Below, piece by piece: positions 19,268 to 29,300 of a stretch of 64,000 nucleotides of DNA. Under the pieces are notes generated by a model. That model ran no database searches. It was given only the letters and a program-made list of their open reading frames with translations, and was not told where the DNA came from. Numbering within the stretch: the first letter of the stretch is position 1; each line of letters starts with the position of its first letter. Position numbers and translations under genes: made by a program. Source of the stretch: Advenella alkanexedens (lineage in GTDB: Bacteria; Pseudomonadota; Gammaproteobacteria; Burkholderiales; Burkholderiaceae_B); contig NZ_JAHSPR010000002.1 of NCBI RefSeq assembly GCF_019132845.1, positions 62,001-126,000 on the forward strand, read 5' to 3'.

Positions 19268-20188
19268 ATGGATGTGATTTTTGTATTTGAGCAATTGCTT
19301 AACGGGATCGGCTACGGCCTGATGCTGTTTTTGCTGGCTGCCGGCCTGACCCTGGTGTTTGGCATCATGGACACGCTGAATCTGGCGCATGGCTCGCTGT
19401 ACATGGCGGGTGCCTATCTGGCCGCGCGGGTGCACGAGGCCAGCGGCAGTTTCCTGTTGGCCATTGTGGTGGCGGTTGCGGCCACAAAAATCCTGGCTTT
19501 GTTGCTGGAAGTGCTGGTCATGCGGCAGCTTTACCGGCGCGACCATCTTTCCCAGGTGCTGGCCACGATTGGCCTGATCATGATGGCTGATGACGCGGTA
19601 CGGGCCATTTGGGGACCGTCGCCCATTATGGCACCCACGCCAGCCGGGTTGTCGGGGCCGGTCACGCTGTTTGGTGTGCTGCCTTATCCGTCTTACCGGC
19701 TCATGCTTATTGTGGCCGGTTTGCTGGTGGCGCTGGGCTTGTATTTGCTGGTGAATCATACCCGTCTTGGCATGATTGTGCGGGCAGGGGCTTCCAATCG
19801 GCGTATGGCCGAGTTCATGGGGGTTCGCGTGGACCGCGTGTTTTCTTTTGTTTTCATACTGGGGGCCGGGCTGGCCGCGCTGGCCGGTGCCTTGATGGGG
19901 CCCATTAGTTCAGTGCAAATCGGCATGGGTGATGCCATCCTGATTCCGGCGCTGGTGGTGATTGTGATTGGCGGCATCGGTTCTGTCAGGGGCGCCTTTG
20001 TGGCAGCTTTGTTGGTGGGTCTTATCGATACCGCCGGGAGGGCCTTCCTGCCACTGTTACTGCATGTCATGCTCTCCCCCGACCTGGCAGCCGACCTGGC
20101 TTCGGGGCTGGCCAGCATTGCCATGTATATCCTGATGGCTACCGTACTGGCGCTCAAGCCGTCCGGTCTTTTTCCGGCAAGAGGCTGA
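19268..20188 (+). CDS. Branched-chain amino acid type ABC transporter permease (LivH-like)
   Basis: A 306-aa membrane protein with about eight hydrophobic segments and the conserved Leu-Asn-Leu-Ala-His-Gly motif of LivH near residue 38. ATG at 19268 is taken rather than the TTG three bases upstream. It sits 30 bases after the binding protein gene and 3 bases before the second permease, in a single operon. With the LivM-like protein it forms the channel through the inner membrane. Confidence 0.92.
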   Translation: MDVIFVFEQLLNGIGYGLMLFLLAAGLTLVFGIMDTLNLAHGSLYMAGAYLAARVHEASGSFLLAIVVAVAATKILALLLEVLVMRQLYRRDHLSQVLATIGLIMMADDAVRAIWGPSPIMAPTPAGLSGPVTLFGVLPYPSYRLMLIVAGLLVALGLYLLVNHTRLGMIVRAGASNRRMAEFMGVRVDRVFSFVFILGAGLAALAGALMGPISSVQIGMGDAILIPALVVIVIGGIGSVRGAFVAALLVGLIDTAGRAFLPLLLHVMLSPDLAADLASGLASIAMYILMATVLALKPSGLFPARG

Positions 20189-20191
20189 GTC

Positions 20192-21187
20192 ATGCAAAAC
20201 AACCATTCCACCACCTTACCTGTGGTACCGCTTCCATTGCGCGCACGGCAGGAAGGCGGGCTGTCTTTATTGGCGCCCTGGCTGGTACTGTTGTTGCTGG
20301 CCGCTTTTCCGCTGGTGGCACCCTTGCTGGGGCTGGAATACTACGTGGGTTTTGTGCAAAGGCTCATGATTTACAGTATTGCCGTCAGCAGCTTGAACTT
20401 TCTGGTTGGCTATGGGGGTATGGTCGCGCTGGGGCATGCCGGCTTTCTGGGTATTGGTGCCTATACACTGGTGGCTTTGTTCGATAGCGGGCAAGACTCC
20501 ATATGGCTGGCCTGGGTGCTGGCCATGGGCGTGTCGGGGTTATTTGCCCTGCTGATTGGCAGCATCAGTATTCGTACCCGTGGCATGTATTTCATCATGA
20601 TCACGCTGGCGTTTGCACAAATGCTGTATTACCTGGCGGTCTCGTTCAACCGTTACGGTGGGGAGGACGGTTATGGCATTTATGTCCCGCTTTCTCTGGG
20701 CAGCTGGCTTGATGACATTCCCCATGCCCTGTATTGGGTTGTTTTGTGCGTGGCTGCATTGGTGTTTGCCATGGGTAGTCGGGTGGCGGGTTCACGCTTT
20801 GGTCTTGCCTTGCAGGGTATTCGCGATAATGAAGTGCGCATGGGTGCCATGGGCTATCCGGTGTATGCCATTCGTTTGCTGGCCTTTGTGGTGGCGGGTG
20901 CTTTTGCCGGACTTGCCGGTGCCATGCTGGCCGTCAATAATAATTTTGTCAGTCCGTCCATGATGTCGTTTGGCGAATCGGCCGGCTTGCTGGTGATGGT
21001 GATTTTAGGTGGCATGGGACATCGCTGGGGTCCGGCTCTTGGGGTGGCGGTATGGCTGACCCTGGCTGAAGTACTCAAGTTGTATACCGATTACTGGCAC
21101 TGGCCCATGGGCCTGATCTTGCTGTTGTCGGTTTTTCTGTTGCCGGCAGGGCTTGCGGGTGGCAGTCGTAAAAGGGTCATCAAATGA
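20192..21187 (+). CDS. Branched-chain amino acid type ABC transporter permease (LivM-like)
   Basis: A 331-aa polytopic permease. The Gly-His-Ala-Gly-Phe-Leu-Gly-Ile-Gly-Ala motif and the Arg-x3-Asn/Asp-Glu cytoplasmic segment (Ile-Arg-Asp-Asn-Glu) are typical for LivM. It overlaps the following ATPase gene by 4 bases, which suggests coupled translation, and partners the LivH-like protein. Confidence 0.92.
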   Translation: MQNNHSTTLPVVPLPLRARQEGGLSLLAPWLVLLLLAAFPLVAPLLGLEYYVGFVQRLMIYSIAVSSLNFLVGYGGMVALGHAGFLGIGAYTLVALFDSGQDSIWLAWVLAMGVSGLFALLIGSISIRTRGMYFIMITLAFAQMLYYLAVSFNRYGGEDGYGIYVPLSLGSWLDDIPHALYWVVLCVAALVFAMGSRVAGSRFGLALQGIRDNEVRMGAMGYPVYAIRLLAFVVAGAFAGLAGAMLAVNNNFVSPSMMSFGESAGLLVMVILGGMGHRWGPALGVAVWLTLAEVLKLYTDYWHWPMGLILLLSVFLLPAGLAGGSRKRVIK

Positions 21188-21933
21188 GTCTGCTGAACGT
21201 GCAAGGCCTGGTCAAGCGCTTTGGTGGCCTGTTGGCAACCGATCATGTTGATCTGGACGTGAAAGCGGGTGAGATCCATGCCTTGATCGGTCCGAACGGG
21301 GCCGGTAAATCCACCTTGGTAAACCTGGTATCCGGATTGTTTGCGCCCGATGAAGGCACGATCACCCTGGATGGGGTTGAGCTGGTGGGTAAGTCAATGA
21401 ACCAGCGGGTGCGTTATGGTTTGTCGCGCTGCTTTCAGGTAACCAGTATATTTCCCGATCAAACCGTTTGGGCCAATTTAATGCTGGCGGCCCAGGCGCA
21501 TGAAGGCTCCAGTTTCCGTTTTTTTGGTCAGCGCAATCATGAAGCGGTGTTGCAACAGCGAGCCTTGGGCCTGGCGGAAAAAACCGGCTTGGGCGATTGC
21601 CTGAGCCATCTGGCCGGTACCCTGCCGCATGGTGTGCAACGTAAACTGGACGTCGCGCTGGCGCTGGCTTCACGGCCCAAACTGTTGTTGCTGGATGAGC
21701 CCATGGCCGGTATGGGGCCCGAAGATTCTTTGCAAATGATTGAATTGATTCGCCGCTTGCGGCAGGAATGTGCCATTTTGCTTATTGAACACGATATGGA
21801 TGCGGTTTTTCAGCTGGCAGACCGGATATCCGTTCTGGTATACGGTCGTGTCCTGACCTCGGGCGATGCCACGCATATCCAGGGGCACCCGCAAGTACAG
21901 GCGGTTTATCTGGGCACCGGAGAGCAGGCATGA
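21184..21933 (+). CDS. ABC transporter ATPase (LivG-like)
   Basis: A 249-aa cytoplasmic ATPase. The Walker A motif is Gly-Pro-Asn-Gly-Ala-Gly-Lys-Ser-Thr and the Walker B ends in Leu-Leu-Asp-Glu-Pro. The signature loop reads Leu-Pro-His-Gly-Val-Gln instead of the usual Leu-Ser-x-Gly, as in many LivG proteins. It overlaps both neighbours by 4 bases. It powers the permease pair together with the LivF-like ATPase. Confidence 0.93.
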   Translation: MSLLNVQGLVKRFGGLLATDHVDLDVKAGEIHALIGPNGAGKSTLVNLVSGLFAPDEGTITLDGVELVGKSMNQRVRYGLSRCFQVTSIFPDQTVWANLMLAAQAHEGSSFRFFGQRNHEAVLQQRALGLAEKTGLGDCLSHLAGTLPHGVQRKLDVALALASRPKLLLLDEPMAGMGPEDSLQMIELIRRLRQECAILLIEHDMDAVFQLADRISVLVYGRVLTSGDATHIQGHPQVQAVYLGTGEQA

Positions 21934-22646
21934 ACGTTACCCCTTTGCTAAGCTGTCAAAACCTGAATGCCGGTTATGGTGCCAGCCAGGTCCTGTTTGA
22001 TGTGGGCTTTACGATTCATGCCGGTGAAACCGTTACGTTGCTGGGACGCAATGGCATGGGCAAAAGCACCACCATTAAATCCATTATGGGTGATTTGCGC
22101 AGCAAGTCGGGCCAGATTCATTTTAATGGCCGGCCGGTGCAGTCCCTGAAGGCGGATGCCATTGCCCGTTTGGGGATGGCCATTGTGCCCGAAGGGCGGT
22201 TGTGTTTTCCCAACCTGACCGTGCGCGAGCATTTGCTGGCTTTTGCCGACCGGCGTAACGGGCGGGCCGATGGCTGGGACATTGATCGTATCTATGCGCT
22301 TTTCCCCCGGCTTAAAGAGCGTGCTTCGCATATGGGCAACCAGCTTTCGGGCGGCGAGCAGCAAATGCTGGCCATTGGCCGGGCCCTGTCCACCAATCCG
22401 CGCCTGCTGATCCTGGATGAGGCCACTGAAGGGCTGGCACCGGTTATCCGGGATGAAATCTGGGCCTGTCTTGCCAAATTGCGCCAAGAAGGTCAAACTA
22501 CGCTTATAGTTGACAAATACTTGGAAAAACTGCTGGGCCTGGCCGACCGGCATATTATTCTTGAGCGTGGCCGTGTGGTATGGGAGGGCTCGTCTGCCAG
22601 CCTGGCCAACGATCGCAGCCTTTGGGCACGCTATCTGGGCGTATAA
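21930..22646 (+). CDS. ABC transporter ATPase (LivF-like)
   Basis: A 238-aa ATPase with Walker A Gly-Arg-Asn-Gly-Met-Gly-Lys-Ser-Thr, signature Leu-Ser-Gly-Gly-Glu-Gln-Gln and Walker B Leu-Ile-Leu-Asp-Glu-Ala. The Thr-Glu-Gly-Leu-Ala-Pro after Walker B is characteristic of LivF. It ends the importer operon; a structured 80-base gap follows. Confidence 0.93.
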   Translation: MNVTPLLSCQNLNAGYGASQVLFDVGFTIHAGETVTLLGRNGMGKSTTIKSIMGDLRSKSGQIHFNGRPVQSLKADAIARLGMAIVPEGRLCFPNLTVREHLLAFADRRNGRADGWDIDRIYALFPRLKERASHMGNQLSGGEQQMLAIGRALSTNPRLLILDEATEGLAPVIRDEIWACLAKLRQEGQTTLIVDKYLEKLLGLADRHIILERGRVVWEGSSASLANDRSLWARYLGV

Positions 22647-22663
22647 ATCATTAAGTATTCAAA

Positions 22664-22722
22664 GGACGGTACTGCCGTCCGCGCTATACATCCCCGCCCT
22701 GAACGGCGAGGCTTTTCGTGCA
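22664..22722. mobile_element. Possible IS200/IS605-type right-end remnant
   Basis: Two hairpins in a row, GGACGG/CCGTCC at 22664-22680 and CGCC/GGCG at 22695-22708 followed by a short T-run, lie between the importer operon and the next gene. The word order (ATCCCCGCCCTGAA, then GGCGAGGCTTTT) resembles the right ends of TnpB-carrying IS605-family elements as I recall them. No transposase frame is next to it. It may instead act simply as the operon terminator. Confidence 0.35.
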
Positions 22723-22746
22723 ATCCGGTACACATAAGGAGCACTT

Positions 22747-23334
22747 ATGGTTTCAACATCAATGGTGCGGTTGCTGGAAAAGGTGCGGGCCTGCAAGGTT
22801 TGTGAGCCCCATTTGCCGCTTGGCGCAAAACCGGTTCTGGCGGCTTCTTCCCAAAGCCGTATTCTGTTAATCGGGCAGGCGCCGGGTCGCAAAGTGCATG
22901 AAACCGGGATTGCCTGGAATGATCCCAGTGGCGATAACCTGCGCAACTGGCTGGGTCTTGATAAAGAACAGTTTTACAATCCGGACCTGGTGGCCATTGT
23001 GCCCATGGGGTTTTGTTATCCGGGTGCGGGCAAATCGGGCGACCTGCCGCCGCGCCCCGAATGCGCACCGTTATGGCACGCAAAACTGCTGGAAAAAATG
23101 CCCCATATTATCTTGACGGTTTTAATTGGCCGCTACGCCCAGGGCTATTATCTGAAAGACAGGGCGTATAAAACCCTGACTGAAACCGTGCAGCATTACA
23201 AAGAATACCTGCCGCAGTATTTGCCACTGCCGCACCCCTCACCCCGCAACCGCATCTGGCAGCAGCGCAACCCCTGGTTTGAAGAAGAAGTGTTGCCAGA
23301 ACTGAGGCAGCGGGTGCAACGGGCATTGAAATAA
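22747..23334 (+). CDS. Uracil-DNA glycosylase family protein
   Basis: A 195-aa protein of the uracil-DNA glycosylase superfamily. The first motif, Gly-Gln-Ala-Pro-Gly, and the C-terminal His-Pro-Ser-Pro-Arg-Asn match the water-activating and DNA-minor-groove loops of families 4-5-like enzymes. A Cys-x2-Cys pair at the N-terminus with further cysteines downstream could hold an iron-sulfur cluster, but a four-cysteine pattern is not certain. It is short compared with true family 4 enzymes and its substrate is unproven. ATG at 22747 follows an aaggag ribosome site. Confidence 0.85.
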   Translation: MVSTSMVRLLEKVRACKVCEPHLPLGAKPVLAASSQSRILLIGQAPGRKVHETGIAWNDPSGDNLRNWLGLDKEQFYNPDLVAIVPMGFCYPGAGKSGDLPPRPECAPLWHAKLLEKMPHIILTVLIGRYAQGYYLKDRAYKTLTETVQHYKEYLPQYLPLPHPSPRNRIWQQRNPWFEEEVLPELRQRVQRALK

Positions 23335-23350
23335 ATACTGACGGAGTGGT

Positions 23351-24847
23351 TTAAACTTCAGTCCTGTAAGCTTTATCGGCCTCTTCAAACTTCTTGACTA
23401 CTTCTTTGGGTGGCTCACCACCAAACAGGGAAACCAGAATGATAGTCACAAAGCAGGCAATAAAGCCGGGTACGATTTCGTACAGGTTAATGCCCGAGTT
23501 TTTCCAGAGCACCACGACAATGGCCCCTACAATCATGCCAGCCAGGGCGCCTTTGCCGGTCATGCGTTTCCAGAACACCGACAGGATGATAACAGGACCA
23601 AAAGCGGCACCAAAACCGGCCCAGGCATACGCCACCAGACCCAGCACCAGACTGTTGGGGTTGCTGGCCAGCCAGATGGCAATCAAGGCAATGAGCAGAA
23701 CCATGAAACGGCCAATCCAGACCAGTTCTTTTTGTGAGGCGTACGGACGCAGGAAGCCTTTGTAGAAGTCTTCGGTAATGGCGCTGGAGCAAACCAGCAA
23801 CTGGCAGCTTAAGGTGCTCATTACGGCGGCCAGAATGGCGGACAGGATGATGCCGGCAATCCAGGGGTTGAACAGGATGGTGGCCAGTTCAATGAAAATA
23901 CGCTCATGGTTTTGAGTGACGGGGCCAGCCAGTTCCGGATGTTCCTGGAAGTAGGCAATACCGAAATAGCCAACCGCCACGGCACCGGCCAGACACAGGA
24001 TCATCCAGGTCATGCCAATGCGACGGGCGTTTTTCATGGCGCCAACGCTTTCAGCTGCCATGAAGCGGGCCAGAATATGAGGTTGGCCAAAATAACCCAG
24101 GCCCCATGCTGCGGTACTGACAATACCCAGGAACGTGGTGCCGGCAAACAGGCTGGAGTATTCCATGCCTGCAGTGGTGGCGGCAGCCTGGATGGATGCC
24201 ATGGTTTGTTGCCAGTCGCCCAGGCCAATCAAGACCATGATGGGGGTAAGGATAAGCGCAAAAATCATTAAACTGGCCTGGATGGTATCCGTCCAGCTAA
24301 CCGCCAGGAAACCGCCAATAAAGGTATAGATAATAGTGGCGCCCGCACCCAGCCAAAGGGCCGTGCTGTATTCGACATGGAACAGGCTTTCAAACAGGCG
24401 GGCACCCGCCACAATACCGGACGCACAGTAAATGGTGAAAAAGAAAAGAATGATGGCGGCGGCCACAAGTTTGATAAGGCGGCTTTCGGCACCAAAGCGG
24501 TTGTGGAAATAGTCGGGCAGGGTCAGGGCGTTGTTATTGTATTCGGTATGAACACGCAAACGCCCGGCAATGAGTAGCCAGTTCAGGTAGGCACCCACAG
24601 TCAGTCCGATGGCAATCCAGGATTCGGTTAAACCACTTAAGTAAATGGCGCCAGGCAGACCCATTAACAGCCAGCCTGACATGTCCGAGGCACCGGCTGA
24701 CAGGGCGGTTACGAAACTGCCCAGACTGCGGCCACCCAGAATGTAATCGTCAAAATTCCGTGTGGAAAAATACGCGATGAACCCTATTGCAATAACGACG
24801 ATAAGGTAAATGGCGAAAGTAATAATCATAGGGTTTAAATTGCCCAT
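23351..24847 (-). CDS. putP: Sodium/proline symporter
   Basis: A 498-aa solute:sodium symporter with about 13 membrane helices. The Ser-Ala-Gly-Ala-Ser-Asp-Met-Ser-Gly-Trp-Leu segment in helix 2, with residues for Na+ and proline, is diagnostic for PutP. It brings in proline as carbon and nitrogen source for the PutA enzyme coded 1.5 kb away. A good ribosome site (aagga) precedes the start. Three GGTTAACC-type sites lie in its upstream region, shared in style with putA. Confidence 0.95.
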   Translation of the reverse strand: MGNLNPMIITFAIYLIVVIAIGFIAYFSTRNFDDYILGGRSLGSFVTALSAGASDMSGWLLMGLPGAIYLSGLTESWIAIGLTVGAYLNWLLIAGRLRVHTEYNNNALTLPDYFHNRFGAESRLIKLVAAAIILFFFTIYCASGIVAGARLFESLFHVEYSTALWLGAGATIIYTFIGGFLAVSWTDTIQASLMIFALILTPIMVLIGLGDWQQTMASIQAAATTAGMEYSSLFAGTTFLGIVSTAAWGLGYFGQPHILARFMAAESVGAMKNARRIGMTWMILCLAGAVAVGYFGIAYFQEHPELAGPVTQNHERIFIELATILFNPWIAGIILSAILAAVMSTLSCQLLVCSSAITEDFYKGFLRPYASQKELVWIGRFMVLLIALIAIWLASNPNSLVLGLVAYAWAGFGAAFGPVIILSVFWKRMTGKGALAGMIVGAIVVVLWKNSGINLYEIVPGFIACFVTIILVSLFGGEPPKEVVKKFEEADKAYRTEV

Positions 24848-24912
24848 GTTTTTCCTTGTCCTGTTTTTGAAAATGCCTGCTAGATTACCGATTTTTATTT
24901 TGTAAATATATT

Positions 24913-24943
24913 GGGGTTAACCATTGTTAGGGGTAGTTAACCC
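24913..24943. promoter_or_regulatory. Pair of GGTTAACC operator-like sites upstream of putP
   Basis: GGGGTTAACC at 24913-24922 and GTTAACCC at 24936-24943, centres about two helical turns apart. They are 66-96 bases upstream of the putP start. The same word recurs at 25003 and twice upstream of putA. Confidence 0.65.
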
Positions 24944-25002
24944 GATAAAAATCAATAATTTAGTCTAGAAATGAAATAATTGTTTTGTGGTGTTGTTGGT
25001 AC

Positions 25003-25012
25003 GGGTTAACCC
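25003..25012. promoter_or_regulatory. GGGTTAACCC perfect palindrome between putP and the TRAP gene
   Basis: A perfect 10-bp palindrome midway between the divergent genes. It matches the sites next to putP and putA and may affect either direction. Confidence 0.6.
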
Positions 25013-25256
25013 TTTGAATGTATTGCTTTAATTTTCCGGATGACGGTTTGATCGGGCTATCGGTGCCGTTGTTTATTTGTGTAGTGAAAATACGTAGTTA
25101 CATACGGTGCCCGCTCGGATAGAATGCCCTGATTTGTTTTATTCTTCTTGAAGGGGTCGCGCAGTGTCGGGGTGCTTTTTTGGATTCGGTCATGTGTTTG
25201 TCAAGATATCCAGACTCTCGGGTTTTAAATTTAAATATCAATTCAAGGAATCCAGA

Positions 25257-26294
25257 ATGAAACTCAGTGCCCTGATAAAGGTATGTTCATTGTTTTTTGC
25301 GGCCACGACCGGTTTGTTTGCTACGAGTGTCCAAGCCAACAATTATAAACCGGAATACAAACTGTCTATTGTCGTGAGTGCGAAATCTCCATGGGAACAG
25401 GGAGCGCAAACCTGGTCCGATCTGGTCCGGGAAAGAACCGAAGGCCGGATCAATATCAAAATCCATAAAGGGGCTTCGCTGGTTCAGGGTGAGCAAACCC
25501 GTGAGTTCACCGCCATTCGCCAGGGGGTGATTGATATGGCTGTGGGTTCAACCATTAACTGGTCATCGCAAGTCCGTCAGCTGAATATTTTTTCCCTGCC
25601 ATTTCTGATGCCCGATGATGCGGCGCTGGATGCGCTGGTGCAGGGTGAGGTGGGAAAGCAGCTGTTCGCACTGATTGACAAGGCGGGCGTGGTGCCGTTG
25701 GCCTGGGGTGAAAACGGTTTTCGTCAAATCAGTAATGCCAGGCAAGCCATTCAATCGCCTGAAGACATGCAAGGCTTGAAGCTGCGTGTGGTGGGCTCAC
25801 CGTTGTATATGGATATATTTACTGCCTTGGGTGCCAGTCCGATGCCTATGAGCTGGGCCCAGACGCAACCTGCGCTGGCCAGTGGCGAGGTCGATGGCCA
25901 GGAAAATCCCCTGTCCATTTACCTGGGCTCCAAACTCTATGATGTGGGCCAGAAATACCTGACATTGTGGAATTATGTGAATGATCCCCTGGTGTTTGCA
26001 GTGAATAAAAATGTCTGGAACAGCTGGACTGAACAGGACAGGGAAATTGTCCGGCAGGGCGCGCAAGAGGCTGCCCGGCAGGAGGTGGCACTTGCCCGTA
26101 AAGGAATGACTCCGGACGATGATTCCTTGTTAAAGGAAATTGCCGCTCATGGGGTGGAAATCACCCGTCTGACATCCGAACAGCATCAGGCCTTCGTCAG
26201 GGCAACCCGACCCGTTTTTGACAAATGGAAAGAACGCATTGGCACAGAGCTGGTTGAGCAGGCCCTGCGGGATATTGAAAACCGCCAGCAGTAA
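25257..26294 (+). CDS. TRAP transporter periplasmic binding protein (DctP family), orphan
   Basis: A 345-aa secreted protein. The ATG at 25257, after an aagga ribosome site, begins a normal signal peptide cleaved near residue 25 (Val-Gln-Ala); the longer frame to 25164 would bury it. The Leu-Arg-Val segment near the middle supplies the arginine that binds the carboxylate of TRAP substrates, and the Ala-Leu-Ala-x-Gly-Glu-Val-Asp-Gly-Gln-Glu-Asn pattern is typical of DctP. No dctQ or dctM membrane genes are near. Its place between putP and putA suggests use of proline or a related acid, but this is inference. A terminator follows. Confidence 0.88.
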   Translation: MKLSALIKVCSLFFAATTGLFATSVQANNYKPEYKLSIVVSAKSPWEQGAQTWSDLVRERTEGRINIKIHKGASLVQGEQTREFTAIRQGVIDMAVGSTINWSSQVRQLNIFSLPFLMPDDAALDALVQGEVGKQLFALIDKAGVVPLAWGENGFRQISNARQAIQSPEDMQGLKLRVVGSPLYMDIFTALGASPMPMSWAQTQPALASGEVDGQENPLSIYLGSKLYDVGQKYLTLWNYVNDPLVFAVNKNVWNSWTEQDREIVRQGAQEAARQEVALARKGMTPDDDSLLKEIAAHGVEITRLTSEQHQAFVRATRPVFDKWKERIGTELVEQALRDIENRQQ

Positions 26295-26343
26295 AAGGCC
26301 CGGCTGAAACGGAAACTCATCCAATTTCAGCGGGGCCTTTTTG
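26294..26343. terminator. Bidirectional terminator between TRAP gene and putA
   Basis: AAAGGCCC-GCTGAAA pairs with TTTCAGC-GGGCCTTT across a ~15-base loop, with a T-run on the plus strand and A-run (T-run on minus) on the other side. It serves the two convergent genes. Confidence 0.8.
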
Positions 26344-26351
26344 TTTGCGTA

Positions 26352-29300
26352 TTATCCAATGGTCATCAGACTGGCATTGCCGCCTGCGGCAGCGGTATTG
26401 GTACTGATGCTTTGTTCATGGAACAGGCCCAGCCAGGGATATTGTTTACCTTGCATGATTTCTTCCGGGCTTAATCCATAGGCAATCATGATTGGCCCCT
26501 TGCGTTGGCTCAGACGCAGGTTCAGGCTGCGCAAGTCGTCGCTGTCTCCTTCAAACAAAACGGCATCAAAGGCGACCTCGTCCAGCTGCTTATCATTAAT
26601 CAGGCTGACCTGTTCACGCAGGCTTGCCTCTGTTTTGTCCAGCCATTGACGGGTATCGGGGGAGTCAATAAACAGGGCCTGGTTGCCAGTGGTGCCAATC
26701 TGGTGCAGCTGGGTAGTGAAGCCCTGCTCACTTTGTGCAAATGCCAGCACCGTACCACGGGGTACCAGGCGGTACACATTTGTTTCTCCGGTGGGGCCAG
26801 GCAGTGATAGCGTCAGGCTTTCGGGTTGGCCCGGATTGAAGGGAGCGGGCAGCTGGTCGTTGCCCTGGGACAGCAGGCGGAGTAAATACAGGGGGCCGCC
26901 CGCTTTGGGGCCGGTGCCCGACAGACCCTGGCCACCAAAGGGCTGTACGCCCACCACCGCACCGACAATATTGCGGTTGACGTAAATGTTGCCGGCATGA
27001 ATGCGGTTGGACAGGTAGGTAATGGTTTCATCAATCCGGGAATGAATGCCAAAGGTCAGGCCATAACCGGTCTGGTTGATCGCATTGACCAGGGTATCCA
27101 GACTCTGCCGCTGGTAACGAACCACGTGCAGGACAGGTCCAAACACCTCACGTTCCAGCTCGGCAATATCATCGATTTCAATCAGGGCAGGCGCCACGAA
27201 AGTGCCAAACTCGGTGTTTTTGTCCATGGAAATTTGCTCAACCCGGTGGCCGGCCTGACGCATTTTTTCAATATGGCGCTCAATAACCGCTTTGGCCTCC
27301 TGGTCAATCACGGGCCCCACATCGGCAGACAGCAGGTCGGGCCGGCTGACCGAGAGTTCTTTCATGGCTCCCTTGAGCATAGTCAGGATATGGTCGGCGG
27401 CATCTTCCTGCAGGCACAGGATCCGCAGGGCCGAACAACGTTGTCCGGCCGAATCAAAGGCCGAATTCAGCACATCAAAGACTACCTGTTCGGACAGGGC
27501 TGAAGAGTCAACAATAAGGGCGTTCTGGCCACCGGTTTCGGCAATCAGGGGAATCGCGTGGCCGTGTGGATCAAGTCGGCCCGAGAGTTTGCCAGCCAGA
27601 ATGTGGGCCACTTCGGTAGAACCGGTAAACATCACGCCACGGATGGCTTCATGAGAGACCAGCTGGTCGCCCACGGTTTCACCCTGACCGGGTACAAGTT
27701 GCACGGCTTCGCGTGGAATACCGGCAGCATGTAAAATGGCCACTGCCTGGGCGGCAATCAGGGGAGTTTGCTCGGCGGGTTTGGCCAGGACCGTATTGCC
27801 GGCGGCCAGGGCGGCACTGACCTGGCCGGTGAAAATGGCCAGCGGGAAGTTCCAGGGGCTGATGCAAACCACCGGCCCCAACGGAAGATGGACGTCTTCC
27901 TTGAAGTGATGCTCAATTTGCTCGGCGTAATAACGCAGGAAGTCCACCGCTTCGCGTACTTCGGCAATCGCGTTGGGCAGGGATTTGCCCGCTTCCCGGA
28001 TAATCAGGCCTAACAGCACCTGCATATTGTTTTCCATGAGCTGGGCAGCAGTGCGCAGGCAGTGGGCACGTTCCTTGATGGGAGTGGCCTGCCAGATGGG
28101 CGCCATATTCACCGATGCCTCGACAGCCTGTCGGACCTCATCCTCGCTGGCCTCGATCACCTTGCCCACTTCATCGCGATGATCGGCAGGATTCAGGCAG
28201 GCAATGGCGCGCTCGTCGTTCCAGGCTGCTTCAGGCAGAAGGGTGGGGGCTGCCCGCCAGGCCTGGGTGGCGCTGTTCAGCAAGGCGGCAGACAGGGAGC
28301 CAAGGCGGTGTTCGTTGCTTAAATCAATGCCTGCTGAATTCTGGCGTTTGCTGTCAAGGCCGGGTTTGCTGGAGTGATAAATCTCCAGAGGCAGGGGGAT
28401 TTTTTCATGCGGGGCACCCAGTGGTGTGATGCGGGCAACGGTTTCCAGCGGGTTTTCCACCAGTGCATTGATGTCAATGCTGTCGTCGGCAATCTGGTTC
28501 ACAAAAGACGTGTTGGCACCGTTTTCCAGCAAGCGACGTACCAGATAGGCCAGCAGGGTTTCGTGGGTGCCAACGGGGGCATAGACGCGGCAGGGACGGT
28601 TCAGCTTTTTGGGCCCAACCACTTCTTCATAAAGCGGTTCTCCCATGCCGTGCAGGCATTGGAATTCGTACTGGCCGGGGTAATAGTTTTGGCCGGCCAG
28701 GTGATAAATGGCGGACAGGGTTTGGGCATTATGGGTGGCAAATTGCGGGAAGACGGCGTCGGGGGCGTCCAGCAGTTTACGGGCGCAGGCCAGATAGGCC
28801 ACATCGGTATAAGACTTGCGGGTATACACCGGGTAGCCTTCCAGGCCATCGACCTGGGCGCGTTTGATTTCGCTGTCCCAGTAAGCGCCTTTGACCAGGC
28901 GGATCATCAGACGGTGATGGGTGCGCCGACCCAGGTCAATCACATAATCAATCACATAGGGTGCCCGCTTCTGGTAAGCCTGGATCACAAAGCCGATACC
29001 GTTCCAGCCGTCAAATTCGCTGTTGTGGCAAAGGGCTTCCAGCAGGTCCAGCGAAAGCTCCAGGCGGTCGGCTTCCTCGGCATCAATATTCAGGCCAATG
29101 TCATAGGACTTGGCCAGTTTAGTCAGTGATTCAAGGCGTGGCAGCAGTTCATTCATGACCCGTTCGCGCTGGGCACGGGAATAACGCGGATGCAGGGCGG
29201 ACAGTTTGATGGAAATGCCGGGTCCTTCGTAAATACCCCTGCCCTGTGAGGCCTTGCCGATGGCGTGAATAGCCTGTTCATACGCGTCATAATAGCTTTG

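Larger units (their letters stand above)
24848..25256. other. 409-base divergent intergenic region putP/TRAP gene
   Basis: An AT-rich stretch that holds promoters for putP (minus) and for the TRAP binding protein (plus). Three GGTTAACC-type palindromes are found at 24913-24922, 24936-24943 and 25003-25012 and are listed separately. The in-frame extension of the TRAP gene back to 25164 is not taken as coding, because the signal peptide starts at 25257. Confidence 0.6.

Noticed and set aside
25164..25256. Extended start of the TRAP binding protein
   Set aside because: The 31 extra residues would sit before a normal signal peptide; the aagga ribosome site and ATG at 25257 are better.
28374..29129. 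251-codon plus-strand frame inside putA
   Set aside because: Antisense to the conserved proline dehydrogenase domain; no independent support.
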